Origin: Methylobacillus sp. MM3 | GTDB taxonomy: Bacteria > Pseudomonadota > Gammaproteobacteria > Burkholderiales > Methylophilaceae | Length of the DNA stretch: 64,000 nt | Direction of reading: 5' to 3' | Assembly (NCBI RefSeq): GCF_001645185.1 | Contig: NZ_LXTQ01000011.1 | Location: 248,001 to 312,000, forward strand | Part shown: positions 37,054 through 46,524 of the stretch, one piece after another | Layout: each line of letters begins with the position of its first letter | How positions within the stretch are numbered: the stretch's first letter is position 1 | Notes under the pieces: generated by a model | Databases searched by the model: none | Seen by the model: only the letters and a program-made list of their open reading frames with translations | Told to the model about the DNA's origin: nothing | Translations under genes and position numbers: made by a program

Positions 37054-37171
37054 AAACCGTTACGAGCGCAGACAAGACGCGAAGGCGAACGAGCAGCGAC
37101 GAGACAGTACTTCAGTACGGCGAGGAGCCGCGCAGCGCTGCCGACAAAGTCTTGTCAAGCGCAGTAGGTTT
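37054..37171. repeat. Intergenic element with imperfect terminal inverted repeats
   Basis: AAACC...GCGCAGACAAGAC at the left end (37054-37078) mirrors GTCTTGTCAAGCGCAG...GGTTT at the right end (37149-37171). The centre has a GTACT-TC-AGTAC hairpin (37108-37119 region) and a GC-rich tract. The right end includes part of the dapD stop codon. It looks like a small MITE or REP-type insertion; only one copy is in the window. Confidence 0.45.
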
Positions 37172-37991
37172 AAATGCCGCGCAACAGTTCGTTGATGCCG
37201 ACCTTGCCCAATGTCTTGGCATCGACCTTTTTCACGATGACGGCGCAGTACAGGCTGTAGGAACCGTCCTTGGAAGGCAGGTTGCCGCTGACCACGACGG
37301 AGCCGGCCGGGACGCGGCCGTAGAAGACTTCGCCGGTTTCGCGGTCGTAGATCTTGGTGGACTGGCCGATGTATACGCCCATGGAGATCACGCAGTTGTC
37401 TTCGACGATGACGCCTTCGACCACTTCGGAACGTGCGCCGATGAAGCAGTTGTCGCCGATGATGGTCGGGCCGGCCTGCACCGGTTCCAGCACGCCGCCG
37501 ATGCCGACGCCGCCGGAAAGGTGCACGTTCTTGCCGATCTGCGCGCAGGAACCGACAGTGGCCCAGGTGTCGACCATGGTGCCTTCGTCGACGTAAGCGC
37601 CGATATTCACATAAGAGGGCATCAGCACGACGTTCTTGCCGATGAAGGAGCCGCGGCGCACGATCGCATTCGGCACCACGCGGAAACCGCCCGCCTTGAA
37701 GTCAGCTTCGGTGTAATTCGCGAACTTGGGCGGTACCTTGTCGAAATACTTGGTCACGCCGTCATCCATCAGCACGTTGTCTTCAAGGCGGAAGGACAGC
37801 AGCACGGCCTTCTTGATCCATTGGTGGGTGATCCACTGGCCGTCGATCTTCTCCGCCACGCGCAGGCGTCCGGCATTCAGTTCTTCCAGTACGCCAAACA
37901 CGGCATCCTTGGTCTTCTTGTCGGCATTGGCGGGGTTGATGTCGGCACGGCGCTCGAAAGCGTCTTCGATAAAGGCTTGCAGTTCTTGCAT
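37170..37991 (-). CDS. dapD: Tetrahydrodipicolinate N-succinyltransferase
   Basis: The 273-residue enzyme adds succinate from succinyl-CoA to tetrahydrodipicolinate. The N-terminal helical domain ([18 protein letters not shown]) precedes a left-handed beta-helix with hexapeptide repeats ([45 protein letters not shown]). Full length. Together with dapE downstream on the same strand it marks the succinylase branch of lysine synthesis. Confidence 0.96.
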   Translation of the reverse strand: MQELQAFIEDAFERRADINPANADKKTKDAVFGVLEELNAGRLRVAEKIDGQWITHQWIKKAVLLSFRLEDNVLMDDGVTKYFDKVPPKFANYTEADFKAGGFRVVPNAIVRRGSFIGKNVVLMPSYVNIGAYVDEGTMVDTWATVGSCAQIGKNVHLSGGVGIGGVLEPVQAGPTIIGDNCFIGARSEVVEGVIVEDNCVISMGVYIGQSTKIYDRETGEVFYGRVPAGSVVVSGNLPSKDGSYSLYCAVIVKKVDAKTLGKVGINELLRGI

Positions 37992-38219
37992 GGCGATTCC
38001 TAAGCTTTGGAAAAAGCGTGATTTTACTTGGATAAACGCCGCGCGTCAGTCTTTGCGATGCATTGCTTTTTTATGGGGCTGAATTGCGCGGCTCAGTAGA
38101 CAGTGGCAAGCGAATCCCTTATTTTACGGATGCACTCCGCTGGCCGTTTACAAGGGGAAACGAACGCGGCCGTTGCGGAGCAAATTGTCTTTCCAATCAA
38201 TAATACAAGGGGATATGCC

Positions 38220-38555
38220 ATGGAAGCTTCACAAGACAGTCGCAACATGACGGTACTGATGTTTATTCTTTCGATCTTTTTCTGGATATTGCCGGCGCTG
38301 ATCATGTTCCTGGTCAAGAAAGACGACGAGTTCGTCTACAAGAACGCGGTTGAGCTGCTGAATTTCGGCATTACTCTTTTTATCGCCAACTTCGTGCTGG
38401 CTTTCATTCCCATTATCGGCTGGCTTGCGATGCTGGCGATCGGCCTTGCCGCTCTGGTCCTGCTGATCATGGGTACGCTCAAGGTGCAGAAGGGTGAGCT
38501 GTATACCTTCCCCTTCGCATTGCGCCTGATCAAGGCTGATACGGCCACTGCCTGA
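38220..38555 (+). CDS. DUF4870-type small membrane protein
   Basis: The 111-residue protein has three predicted membrane segments and the family pattern (MTVLMFILSIFFWILPALIMFLVKKDDEFVYKNAVELLNF, IIGWLAMLAIGLAALVLLIMG). The ATG at 38220 follows a clear AAGGGGA ribosome site; the longer upstream frame is rejected. No function is known for the family. Confidence 0.82.
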   Translation: MEASQDSRNMTVLMFILSIFFWILPALIMFLVKKDDEFVYKNAVELLNFGITLFIANFVLAFIPIIGWLAMLAIGLAALVLLIMGTLKVQKGELYTFPFALRLIKADTATA

Positions 38556-38569
38556 TTTATCGTATTAGG

Positions 38570-38594
38570 CTCCCGCTGCCTCGTTCGGCGGGAG
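38570..38594. terminator. Shared hairpin between convergent genes
   Basis: CTCCCGC and GCGGGAG form a 7-bp stem around an 11-base loop, lying exactly between the DUF4870 gene and the stop codon of the convergent gene at 38595. No T-run is present, so termination efficiency is uncertain. Confidence 0.5.
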
Positions 38595-39176
38595 TCATGG
38601 TTCGAAATCCTTTCGAATCTTCGCAATATCCCGCCGAAAGCCTTCGGCATCTCCATATTCACTGAACAAGCTGTAGCGCGAGTGCGGAGCGCGCAGGCGT
38701 TCTGCATGTTTGATCGGGCACCAGTACTGCTCGGTGCGGCCGACGATCTCGGCAAAATAGGGGATCAATCCGTTGGCGTAAGAGCAATAAAAGCAGTTCA
38801 GCTTTTCCAGCAGGTTGAGATAAGCCAGGTGATGCCGGTCGAACACCAGGTAATCGCTGCGTTTCACCTTGGGAATGCCGTACAGAGGAAAGCAGATCGC
38901 CTGGTAGAGCGTGACCATTAAATCCAGCAATACCAAGGGAATCGCTACCGCATAAATGATGGGTGCGGTCAGGAGATGCACAGGGCGGGCGAACAGGATG
39001 TACTTGAGCAGCCCGGCGCGGAATTTCTTTTGCTGCGCGAGAATATCCCGCTCGAAGCGTACTTTGTGGTCTATCAGCTTGTAGCGGAAGTTCTGGCGGG
39101 TGTTTTCCAGTTCTTTTTCGAGTTCCAGTTCCAGCGACTTCATGCGTTCGAGGATGTCGCCGATTTTCGGATTCAT
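38595..39176 (-). CDS. Conserved membrane protein of unknown function
   Basis: The 193-residue protein begins with a charged coiled-coil (about residues 1-50, e.g. ERMKSLELELEKELENTR), followed by two hydrophobic segments (HLLTAPIIYAVAIPLVLLDLMVTLYQAI). A cytosolic tail holds CFYC near residue 126 and a further cysteine in YWCPIKHA, arranged as a possible metal or redox site. I do not recognise the family. It is alone on this strand between a convergent gene and the M48 terminator. Confidence 0.7.
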   Translation of the reverse strand: MNPKIGDILERMKSLELELEKELENTRQNFRYKLIDHKVRFERDILAQQKKFRAGLLKYILFARPVHLLTAPIIYAVAIPLVLLDLMVTLYQAICFPLYGIPKVKRSDYLVFDRHHLAYLNLLEKLNCFYCSYANGLIPYFAEIVGRTEQYWCPIKHAERLRAPHSRYSLFSEYGDAEGFRRDIAKIRKDFEP

Positions 39177-39186
39177 GTCGTACCCC

Positions 39187-39213
39187 TAAAAAATGAAAGG
39201 CGCCCTCGGCGCC
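39187..39213 (-). terminator. Terminator of the M48 gene
   Basis: Reading the - strand, GGCGCC-GAG-GGCGCC forms a tight 6-bp stem followed by TTTCATTTTTT. It lies just past the M48 peptidase stop. Confidence 0.8.
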
Positions 39214-39219
39214 CCTGAT

Positions 39220-40047
39220 TCAGCCTTTTTTAGCTTTTTCGTAGAACGGCATCACCGTTGGCACCAGTTTCTGCAAATCGCCGATGCGCGACTCGTTGGA
39301 TGGGTGGGTGCTCATGAATTCAGGCGGGTTGGCCTTGGCCTGGGCATTCATTTTCTGCCACAGGCTGATGGCGGCATTCGGGTTGTAGCCGGCGCGCGCC
39401 GCCAGTTCCAGGCCGATACGGTCAGCTTCGCGTTCCGCCTCGCGGCTATTGGGCAGCGTCAGTGCCAGTGCGCTTACTACCGAGGCGGCCTGCACAGTCA
39501 TTGCGGTCTTGTTCTCGCTCTTGGTGGTGACGCCGACGACTGCAGCCAGCCCGAGGATGCCGATCTGCTGCGCATAGGCGCGCGACATGCGCTCCCGGCC
39601 GTGTTCGCGCAGGGCATGGGCGATTTCGTGGCCGATGACCGCAGCGAGTTCGTCGTCCGTGGTTTTCAGCGTATCGATCAGTCCGGTATAGACCATGATC
39701 TTGCCGCCGGGCATGCAGTAGGCGTTTATCTCCTTGCTGTCCTGCACGTTGACGGCCCATTTCCAATCCAGCGCGTCCTGACGAAATACGCCGGTCTGCG
39801 CAATCAGTCGGTTGGAGATTACCCGGACGCGCTCCAGTTGGCGTTGATCGGTATTCAGGATTTTCTTGCTTTCGGCTTCCTTGAGCGTTTGCAGATAACC
39901 CTGGGCGGACATGGACTCCACCTGTTTCTCGGAAAGCATCATGAACTGCTTGCGTTCCACACCGACGGCGCCGGACTGGGTCGTTTGCGTGGTGGCGCAG
40001 CCGGCAAGCAACAGCGCAACGAGGAAAGTGGCGAGAGTTTTTTTCAT
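39220..40047 (-). CDS. M48-family metallopeptidase lipoprotein
   Basis: The 275-residue protein has a lipoprotein signal (MKKTLATFLVALLLAGC, lipid cysteine 17) and an M48 peptidase domain with the zinc motif HEIAHALREHG and the downstream glutamate in SREAEREADRIGL. It resembles LoiP/YcaL-type outer-membrane-linked proteases that handle misfolded envelope proteins. The start is ATG at 40047, eight codons inside the longest frame, because the lipoprotein signal begins there. Confidence 0.92.
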   Translation of the reverse strand: MKKTLATFLVALLLAGCATTQTTQSGAVGVERKQFMMLSEKQVESMSAQGYLQTLKEAESKKILNTDQRQLERVRVISNRLIAQTGVFRQDALDWKWAVNVQDSKEINAYCMPGGKIMVYTGLIDTLKTTDDELAAVIGHEIAHALREHGRERMSRAYAQQIGILGLAAVVGVTTKSENKTAMTVQAASVVSALALTLPNSREAEREADRIGLELAARAGYNPNAAISLWQKMNAQAKANPPEFMSTHPSNESRIGDLQKLVPTVMPFYEKAKKG

Positions 40048-40075
40048 TTCGGGTTTCCGTTCGGCCGACATTCAG

Positions 40076-41956
40076 TTAGAGAGTGACTTGTGCGCCCAGT
40101 TCAACCACGCGGTTGGGCGGCAGCTTGAAGTAATTGGTGACGCTGTCGGCATTGCGGAACAGCCCGATAAAGATTTTCTGGCGCCAGAAAGCCATGGGGC
40201 AGTCGCGCCGGGCGATCAGGGTTTCCTTGCCAATGAAGAACGACGTATCCATGACATCCAGGTTCAGGCCCATGTCGACGCAGCATTCCAGTTCTCGAGG
40301 CAGGTCAGGGTCGTCCTTGAAGCCGTATTCGACAACGACGCGGTAAAACTCATGCGGCAGTTTTTCGACCGAGACACGCTCTTCCTGCGCGATATGCGGG
40401 ACATCCTGGATTTTTACGGTGACCAGTACGATCTGCTTGTGCAGCACCTTGTTGTGCTTGAGGTTATGCAGCATTGCATGCGGCACGCCGGCAGGATTGG
40501 GTGTCATGAAAATGGCCGTGCCGGGTACACGGGTGGGGGGGTGCGCGCCGATGGCGTGAATAAAGCCGTCCAGTTCCATCGCATCATCTGCAAGGCGCTT
40601 GTAGAGCAGTTCGCGCCCTTTTTTCCAGGTCAGCATCAGCGTGAAAATCACTACACCAACGAGTAGCGGGAACCAGCCGCCAGCCGGGATTTTCAGGATG
40701 TTGGCGCCGAAGAAGGCCAGGTCGATGGTGAGAAAAATCGCCGCGATGGCCAGCGTGCGTGGCCAGTTCCATTTCCACACGCCATGGAACACCATGGCGG
40801 CGAGCAGGGTAGTGATCACCATATCGCCGGTCACCGCGATGCCATAGGCAGCGGCCAGGTTGGAGGAAGAGCCGAAACCGATGACCAGCACCATCACTGC
40901 GACCATCAGGCCCCAGTTGACGCGCGGCAGGTAAATTTGTCCGGCTTCGCTTTCCGAGGTGTGCTGGATTTGCGTGCGCGGCATGTAGCCAAGCTGCAGC
41001 GCCTGGCGCGATACCGAGAACGTGCCGGAAATCACTGCCTGCGATGCAATTACTGTAGCGAGCGTGGCGAGTGCGATCAGTGGATAAAGCATCCATTCCG
41101 GGGCCAGCAGGTAAAACGGACTTTTGACGGCGGCGGGATCATGCAGCAGCAGCGCTCCCTGGCCGAAGTAGTTGAGCAGCAGCGAGGGCAAAACCAGGCC
41201 GAACCACGCGATGCGGATCGGCAATCGGCCGAAGTGCCCCATGTCGGCATACAGCGTCTCGCCCCCGGTCACCGCCAGCACTACCGCGCCGAGCGCGACA
41301 AAAGCCAGCCAGTGATTGTCCATGAAGAAATGCACGGCATAGATCGGATTGACCGCGCGCAACACCGCCGGGTCGTGCAGGATGTTGAGTATGCCGAGCA
41401 CGGCCAGCGTACCGAACCACAACAGCATGATGGGACCGAACAATTTGCCGACGGTGGCCGTGCCGTGCCGCTGCACCGAAAACAGGATAAACAGTACGGT
41501 CAGCGTGATCGGGATGATCCAGGTATGGAGTTGTGGTGCAGCCACTTCCAGGCCTTCTACCGCCGACAGCACCGAAATCGCCGGCGTAATCATGCCGTCC
41601 GCGAAAAACATACAGGCACCGATAATGCCGGCCAGCATGATGAAGCGCAGCTTGCGCTTGTCATCGCCCGCCTGCTGCGTTGCCAGCGCGATCAGCGCCA
41701 TGATGCCGCCCTCACCGCGGTTATCGGCGCGCATTACAAACGCCACGTACTTGACGGTGACCACCATGATCAACGCCCACAGGATCAGCGACAGCACGCC
41801 CAGCACATTCTCCGGCGTCACCGGCACCGGATGGTGGCTGGCGAAGACTTCTTTCATGGTATACAGCGGGCTGGTACCGATATCCCCGAAAACCACGCCC
41901 AGAGCGGCAAAGGCGAGTGCGGGAACTCCGGATTTATGAGCGGGTGTGGATGCCAT
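40076..41956 (-). CDS. kup: Potassium uptake protein Kup
   Basis: The 626-residue protein has about 12 membrane helices in the first 460 residues followed by a cytoplasmic domain. Family signatures include ALGVVFGDIGTSPLYTMKEVF near the N-terminus, GEGGIMALIALA and FFADGMITPAISVLSAVEGL. It imports K+ probably with protons. The ATG at 41956 is chosen over a TTG one codon upstream. Confidence 0.95.
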   Translation of the reverse strand: MASTPAHKSGVPALAFAALGVVFGDIGTSPLYTMKEVFASHHPVPVTPENVLGVLSLILWALIMVVTVKYVAFVMRADNRGEGGIMALIALATQQAGDDKRKLRFIMLAGIIGACMFFADGMITPAISVLSAVEGLEVAAPQLHTWIIPITLTVLFILFSVQRHGTATVGKLFGPIMLLWFGTLAVLGILNILHDPAVLRAVNPIYAVHFFMDNHWLAFVALGAVVLAVTGGETLYADMGHFGRLPIRIAWFGLVLPSLLLNYFGQGALLLHDPAAVKSPFYLLAPEWMLYPLIALATLATVIASQAVISGTFSVSRQALQLGYMPRTQIQHTSESEAGQIYLPRVNWGLMVAVMVLVIGFGSSSNLAAAYGIAVTGDMVITTLLAAMVFHGVWKWNWPRTLAIAAIFLTIDLAFFGANILKIPAGGWFPLLVGVVIFTLMLTWKKGRELLYKRLADDAMELDGFIHAIGAHPPTRVPGTAIFMTPNPAGVPHAMLHNLKHNKVLHKQIVLVTVKIQDVPHIAQEERVSVEKLPHEFYRVVVEYGFKDDPDLPRELECCVDMGLNLDVMDTSFFIGKETLIARRDCPMAFWRQKIFIGLFRNADSVTNYFKLPPNRVVELGAQVTL

Positions 41957-42008
41957 CAATGGCCTTGTTAGCTGTATGTGGGCGCAATTTTAACGCTAAT
42001 GGTGCGTG

Positions 42009-42036
42009 AGGCGTATTGCAAATATGCGATACGCCT
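42009..42036 (-). terminator. Hairpin at the 3' end of xseA
   Basis: AGGCGTAT and ATACGCCT pair over 8 bp with a further 3-bp inner stem; the structure starts at the xseA stop codon. There is no T-run, so it may end the transcript weakly or protect it. Confidence 0.4.
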
Positions 42037-43324
42037 AAGATTTGTCGCGGGTTTTCTCCACTCTGACATCGGCCTGGCCTAGCGCGAAAGTGAGCGTCAG
42101 CGCCTCGTCGGCGCGTACCTGACGGCTGTCGCGGACGATACTGCCATCCGTTTGCTGCACCAGGCTGTAGCCGCGCTCCAATACAGCATGTGGACTCAGG
42201 TGGCGCAGGTTTTGTTCCAGGCGCTGCAGTGTCTCGCGTTTAAAACCGAGATGCCGCACCTCGGCCATCTGTAATCGCTGCGGCAACGGCTTGAAGCGTG
42301 CGTTCGCCCGATCCAGCATGCGCAGCAAGGTGGCATTCAGACGTGCTTGCAGGTGGCCAAGCCGTTCTTGCTGTTGGCGGATTTTCTCGCCGGGATGGAT
42401 CAGGCGGCGTGCGAGGTAATCGAGTTGCTGCATGCGCTGGTAAAGCTGATGCAGCATTTGCCGCTGCAGATGCATCCTCAGTGCGTTTGCCGATTGCAGC
42501 AGCGCCTGGCGATCCGGCGTCGCCATTTCGGCGGCGGCGGTCGGGGTGGGTGCGCGTCGGTCGGCGGCAAAATCGGCGATGGTGACATCCGTTTCATGGC
42601 CGACGCCGGCGATTACCGGCATCGGCGAGGCGGCAATCGCCCGCGCGACGATTTCTTCATTGAATTGCCATAAGTCTTCGATGCTGCCTCCGCCGCGGCA
42701 GACGATCAGCACGTCGCACTCGGCGCGTTCGCCAGCGGTGCGAATGGCGCGGGCGATCAATTCTGCCGCGCCCTTGCCTTGCACTGGCGTCGGATAGATG
42801 ACGACCGGGATGCCCGGCATGCGTCGCCGCAAAGTCGTCAGCACGTCGCGCAGTGCCGCCGCATCGGGCGAGGTGACGATGCCGATCTGGCAGGGGTGTT
42901 CGGGAATGGAGCGCTTGCGTGAAGCTTCGAACAGGCCTTCGACTTCGAGCTTGGCTTTAAGCCGTTCGAATGCTTCGAACAAGGCTCCCAGTCCGGCGCG
43001 CTGCAAGGCCTCGATGGTGAGCTGGAAGTCGCCGCGTGCTTCGTAAAGCGTCACCAGTGCCCGCGCTTCGACATGGTCACCTTCGCGCGGCACCCAGTCC
43101 AGCGCGCCGTTGCGATTGCGGAACATCACGCAGCGCACCTGCGCCCGCTCGTCCTTCAGCGAAAAATACCAGTGACCGGATGCGGCGCGCGTCAGGTTGG
43201 AGATTTCGCCGGCCACCCAGAACAAGGGAAAGCTGCGTTCCAGCACATCTTTCGCCATGCGGTTGAGGGCGCTGACGGAGAGTACATTGGGGCGGCGGGA
43301 TTCAAAAGGCAGGTCGGTGGTCAA
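42035..43324 (-). CDS. xseA: Exonuclease VII large subunit
   Basis: The 429-residue subunit has the N-terminal OB-fold (FPLFWVAGEISNLTRAASGHWYFSLKD), the catalytic domain (IGIVTSPDAAALRDVLTTLRRRMP, VCRGGGSIEDLWQFN, PVIAGVGHETDVTIADFAADRRAPTPTAAAE) and a long C-terminal coiled coil that binds XseB. It degrades single-stranded DNA to oligonucleotides. The start appears to be TTG (MTTDLPFESRR); no ATG fits until well inside the OB-fold. Divergent from dsbB. Confidence 0.94.
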   Translation of the reverse strand: MTTDLPFESRRPNVLSVSALNRMAKDVLERSFPLFWVAGEISNLTRAASGHWYFSLKDERAQVRCVMFRNRNGALDWVPREGDHVEARALVTLYEARGDFQLTIEALQRAGLGALFEAFERLKAKLEVEGLFEASRKRSIPEHPCQIGIVTSPDAAALRDVLTTLRRRMPGIPVVIYPTPVQGKGAAELIARAIRTAGERAECDVLIVCRGGGSIEDLWQFNEEIVARAIAASPMPVIAGVGHETDVTIADFAADRRAPTPTAAAEMATPDRQALLQSANALRMHLQRQMLHQLYQRMQQLDYLARRLIHPGEKIRQQQERLGHLQARLNATLLRMLDRANARFKPLPQRLQMAEVRHLGFKRETLQRLEQNLRHLSPHAVLERGYSLVQQTDGSIVRDSRQVRADEALTLTFALGQADVRVEKTRDKS

Positions 43325-43381
43325 AGAGGGCCCGTACTTCCGTTACAATGATCCTTTTCATTATAAGCCGCGAGCTCTCCA

Positions 43382-43882
43382 ATGCTGAACAGAATCCTTT
43401 CCGGCCGCGCCGGTTACCTGATCGGTTTCATCGCCTCTTTCGGTCTTGTCGCCTTCGCCCTGTACATCCAGCAGAAGCATGGCCTTGAACCTTGTCCGCT
43501 ATGCATCTCGCAGCGCATCGCCTTCATGGCGCTGGGCGCATTGTTTCTTGTCGCGGCGCTGCACAACCCCGGCGAGATCGGCCGCCGGGTTTACGGCGTG
43601 CTGCAATTCGCCGCTGCCGCGACCGGTGCGGGCATCGCTTCGCGTCATATCTGGATTCAGGCCAACCCGGACAAGGTGATGAGCGAATGCGGTGTCGGTT
43701 TCGACTACCTGTTCGAAAGTTTCCCGATGCAGCGCGCGTTGCAACTGATTTTCCAGGGCACCGGCGAATGCTCAAGCATAGACTGGACCTGGCTGGGCAT
43801 GACCATCCCGCAACTTTCCCTGCTGGCATTCAGCCTGCTTGGGCTGTACGCCATCCTTCTTGCCATTGTAAAAAGAACATGA
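43382..43882 (+). CDS. dsbB: Disulfide bond formation protein B
   Basis: The 166-residue quinone reductase has four membrane helices and both cysteine pairs: Cys38-Cys41 (EPCPLC) and Cys103/Cys130 (SEC, GEC). It reoxidises periplasmic DsbA and passes electrons to quinone. The cysM start overlaps its stop (ATGA). Confidence 0.95.
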   Translation: MLNRILSGRAGYLIGFIASFGLVAFALYIQQKHGLEPCPLCISQRIAFMALGALFLVAALHNPGEIGRRVYGVLQFAAAATGAGIASRHIWIQANPDKVMSECGVGFDYLFESFPMQRALQLIFQGTGECSSIDWTWLGMTIPQLSLLAFSLLGLYAILLAIVKRT

Positions 43883-44772
43883 CTCACTACAAAACCATAG
43901 ACGAATTCGTCGGCAACACGCCGCTGGTGCGGCTGCAACGCATTCCCGGCAATACCAGCAATATCATCCTCGCCAAGCTCGAAGGCAATAACCCCGCCGG
44001 CTCGGTAAAAGACCGGCCGGCGCTGTCGATGATCGCCAACGCCGAGGCGCGCGGCGACATCAAGCCCGGCGATACGCTGATCGAGGCGACTTCCGGCAAT
44101 ACCGGCATTGCGCTGGCAATGGCCGCGGCGATCAAGGGCTACAGGATGGTCCTGGTGATGCCGGACAACCAGAGCCTGGAACGCCGTCAGACAATGAAAG
44201 CCTTCGGCGCGGAACTGGTGCTGACGCCCAAGGCCGGCAGCATGGAGCTGGCGCGCGACACTGCCGACAAGATGCAGGCCGAAGGGCGCGGTGTGATCCT
44301 CAACCAGTTCGCCAACCCGGACAACCCGCTGTCGCATTACGAAGGTACCGGCCCCGAAATCTGGCGCGACACCGAGGGCAAAATTACCCATTTCGTTTCC
44401 AGCATGGGCACCACCGGCACCATCATGGGCACCTCGCGCTATCTCAAGGAAATGAACCCGGCGATCCAGATCGTCGGCGTGCAGCCCAAGGATGGCGCGC
44501 AGATTCCCGGCATCCGCAAATGGCCCAAGGAGTACCTGCCCGAGATCTGCGATTTCTCGCGCATCGACCGAATGATCGAAGTCGGCCAGCCGGACGCGGA
44601 AGAAATGACGCGCCGCCTGGCACGCGAGGAGGGCATCTTCGCCGGCATTTCTTCTGGCGGAGCGTTATTTGCGGCGTTGCAGTTGTCGCAGGAAGTCGAG
44701 AATGCCGTGATCGTCTCCATTATTTGCGACCGGGGAGATCGTTACCTCTCGACAGGAGTTTTCCCCGAATGA
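43879..44772 (+). CDS. cysM: Cysteine synthase B
   Basis: The 297-residue PLP enzyme makes cysteine from O-acetylserine and sulfide or thiosulfate. PLP lysine lies in NPAGSVKDRPA, the substrate loop in EATSGNTGIALA and the phosphate loop in GTTGTIMG; the ending RYLSTGVF is typical. The DRPA motif and short length point to CysM rather than CysK. Coupled by 4-base overlaps to dsbB and to the ydbH-like gene. Confidence 0.94.
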   Translation: MTHYKTIDEFVGNTPLVRLQRIPGNTSNIILAKLEGNNPAGSVKDRPALSMIANAEARGDIKPGDTLIEATSGNTGIALAMAAAIKGYRMVLVMPDNQSLERRQTMKAFGAELVLTPKAGSMELARDTADKMQAEGRGVILNQFANPDNPLSHYEGTGPEIWRDTEGKITHFVSSMGTTGTIMGTSRYLKEMNPAIQIVGVQPKDGAQIPGIRKWPKEYLPEICDFSRIDRMIEVGQPDAEEMTRRLAREEGIFAGISSGGALFAALQLSQEVENAVIVSIICDRGDRYLSTGVFPE

Positions 44773-46514
44773 GCACCGGCCGCTTATCGCGGCTGTGTTT
44801 GTTTTACCTGTGCTGGCTGGCTTTTTCCGCACAGGCCATCGACCGCATCGAAATCCACGCCGACCAAGTCAGTCATCCTGCCGCGCAACTTGAAAACTTC
44901 TCCGGCACGCTGGACATGGACGGCCGCTGGCGCGGTAAGGCGACGCTGAAGCAAGGCGACGCGGCGCAACTGGCGCGCGAATATCCATTGCCGGTGGCGG
45001 TCAGCAAAGGCACCGTGCGCGGCACGGCGGAATTCTCCGGCGAGCAGCGCGAACTGCGGCAACTCAAGGGCGATCTTTTCCTGAAGGATGCCGCATTCAG
45101 CGACGAGGCCGGGCTGCATGCCGGCGAAAAAGTCGATTTGCATCTCGATGCGACTGCAATGCGCGACGGCAACCGCTGGCGCTGGTCGGGCCGGCTGGAT
45201 GGCACCAACGGCGAAGTGTTCTGGCAGCCGCTTTATCTGGCCAAGGTCGATATCGGTTTCCAGGGGCGCGGCTGGCTGTCGGATGCCGCGCTTGCCGTCG
45301 AACAGGGCCGGTTGAGCATGGGCGGTGTCGGTGCCGCCACCCTGACAGCTACATTGCATCGTCCGGATAATCGCCTGGCAGCGCTTGACGTCAGCGCCGA
45401 AAATCTCGACATGGGCGGTGCGTATGCCGGAGTGCTCAAACCCTTCCTTGAAAAAACCATGCTCGGCAATCTTGAAATGGCCGGGCGCACCGATGTTCGC
45501 GTGGGAATGCGCGAGAGCGAGCTGAAATCCTTCGACGTGGCCTTGCGCGATTTCGATGTGGAAGACATGAACGGCAAGTTCGCGTTTTACAAGGTCAACG
45601 CGCATATCCCCTGGGCGTTGAACGATGTGACACAGGCCGTATTGCAGTACGGCGGCGGGCACTTGCTGAAAATGAGGCTCGGGCCGACCGATCTTGCGGC
45701 GACGCTTAACGGTTATTCCCTGACTACGCCGGTACTGCGATTACCTATCCTGGACGGCACGCTGACCCTGACCGACGTTTCCGCAGCGTTTTTGCAGAAC
45801 CAATGGCATTGGCATCTGGGAGCGGCCTTGTCGCCTATATCGATGGCCGACTTCAGCCATGCGGTGGGCTGGCCGGCCATGGACGGAAAACTGGCGGCGG
45901 GAATTCCGATGGTGACCTATACCAATGGCATGATGACGATGGATGGCGCGATGGGACTGGATATCTTCGATGGCTCGATCACAGTGGACAGGCTGGCGCT
46001 GCAAAACCCGTTGGGGCTTGCGCCGCGATTCCAGGCGGATATCCACATGCGCAACCTCGACCTCGACCTGCTGACGCGCACGTTCTCTTTCGGTGCGATG
46101 ACCGGCAGGCTCGACGGCGACGTCAACAATCTGGTGCTGTCGCGCTGGCAACCGGAGCAGTTCGACGCGTCGTTCCGCAGCAGTCCGGGCCGATATCCGA
46201 AGAAAATTTCGCAGCGCGCGGTGGAAAATATTTCCGCGCTCGGCGGGGCGGGTGCGGCAGCGGCGATACAGCGCAGCTTCCTGCGATTTTTCAAGGAGTT
46301 CAACTATTCGAAAATCGGCCTCTCCTGCAAGTTGCGCAAAGGTGTCTGCCAGATGGATGGCGTCGAGCCGGCAAAGGAAGGCTACGTCATCGTGAAGGGC
46401 AGCGGCGTGCCGGCCATTACGGTGTTGGGTTACAATCACAGCGTCAGTTGGGGCGAATTGCTGTCGCGCTTGCAGCGCGTCACGCAGGGCAATACGGCGC
46501 CTATTATCAAGTAA
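44769..46514 (+). CDS. YdbH-like AsmA-superfamily intermembrane protein
   Basis: The 581-residue protein starts with a hydrophobic signal/anchor (LSRLCLFYLCWLAFSAQA) and continues as repeated beta-rich, groove-forming sequence typical of AsmA-like bridge proteins. The C-terminal part (VVKGSGVPAITVLGYNHSVSWGELLSRLQRV) resembles the YdbH end. In E. coli YdbH and the lipoprotein YnbE form an intermembrane bridge for phospholipid transport; here ynbE- and ydbL-like genes follow directly. It is shorter than the E. coli protein (about 880 residues). The ATG overlaps the cysM stop. Confidence 0.8.
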   Translation: MSTGRLSRLCLFYLCWLAFSAQAIDRIEIHADQVSHPAAQLENFSGTLDMDGRWRGKATLKQGDAAQLAREYPLPVAVSKGTVRGTAEFSGEQRELRQLKGDLFLKDAAFSDEAGLHAGEKVDLHLDATAMRDGNRWRWSGRLDGTNGEVFWQPLYLAKVDIGFQGRGWLSDAALAVEQGRLSMGGVGAATLTATLHRPDNRLAALDVSAENLDMGGAYAGVLKPFLEKTMLGNLEMAGRTDVRVGMRESELKSFDVALRDFDVEDMNGKFAFYKVNAHIPWALNDVTQAVLQYGGGHLLKMRLGPTDLAATLNGYSLTTPVLRLPILDGTLTLTDVSAAFLQNQWHWHLGAALSPISMADFSHAVGWPAMDGKLAAGIPMVTYTNGMMTMDGAMGLDIFDGSITVDRLALQNPLGLAPRFQADIHMRNLDLDLLTRTFSFGAMTGRLDGDVNNLVLSRWQPEQFDASFRSSPGRYPKKISQRAVENISALGGAGAAAAIQRSFLRFFKEFNYSKIGLSCKLRKGVCQMDGVEPAKEGYVIVKGSGVPAITVLGYNHSVSWGELLSRLQRVTQGNTAPIIK

Positions 46515-46524
46515 AGGAAAAACA

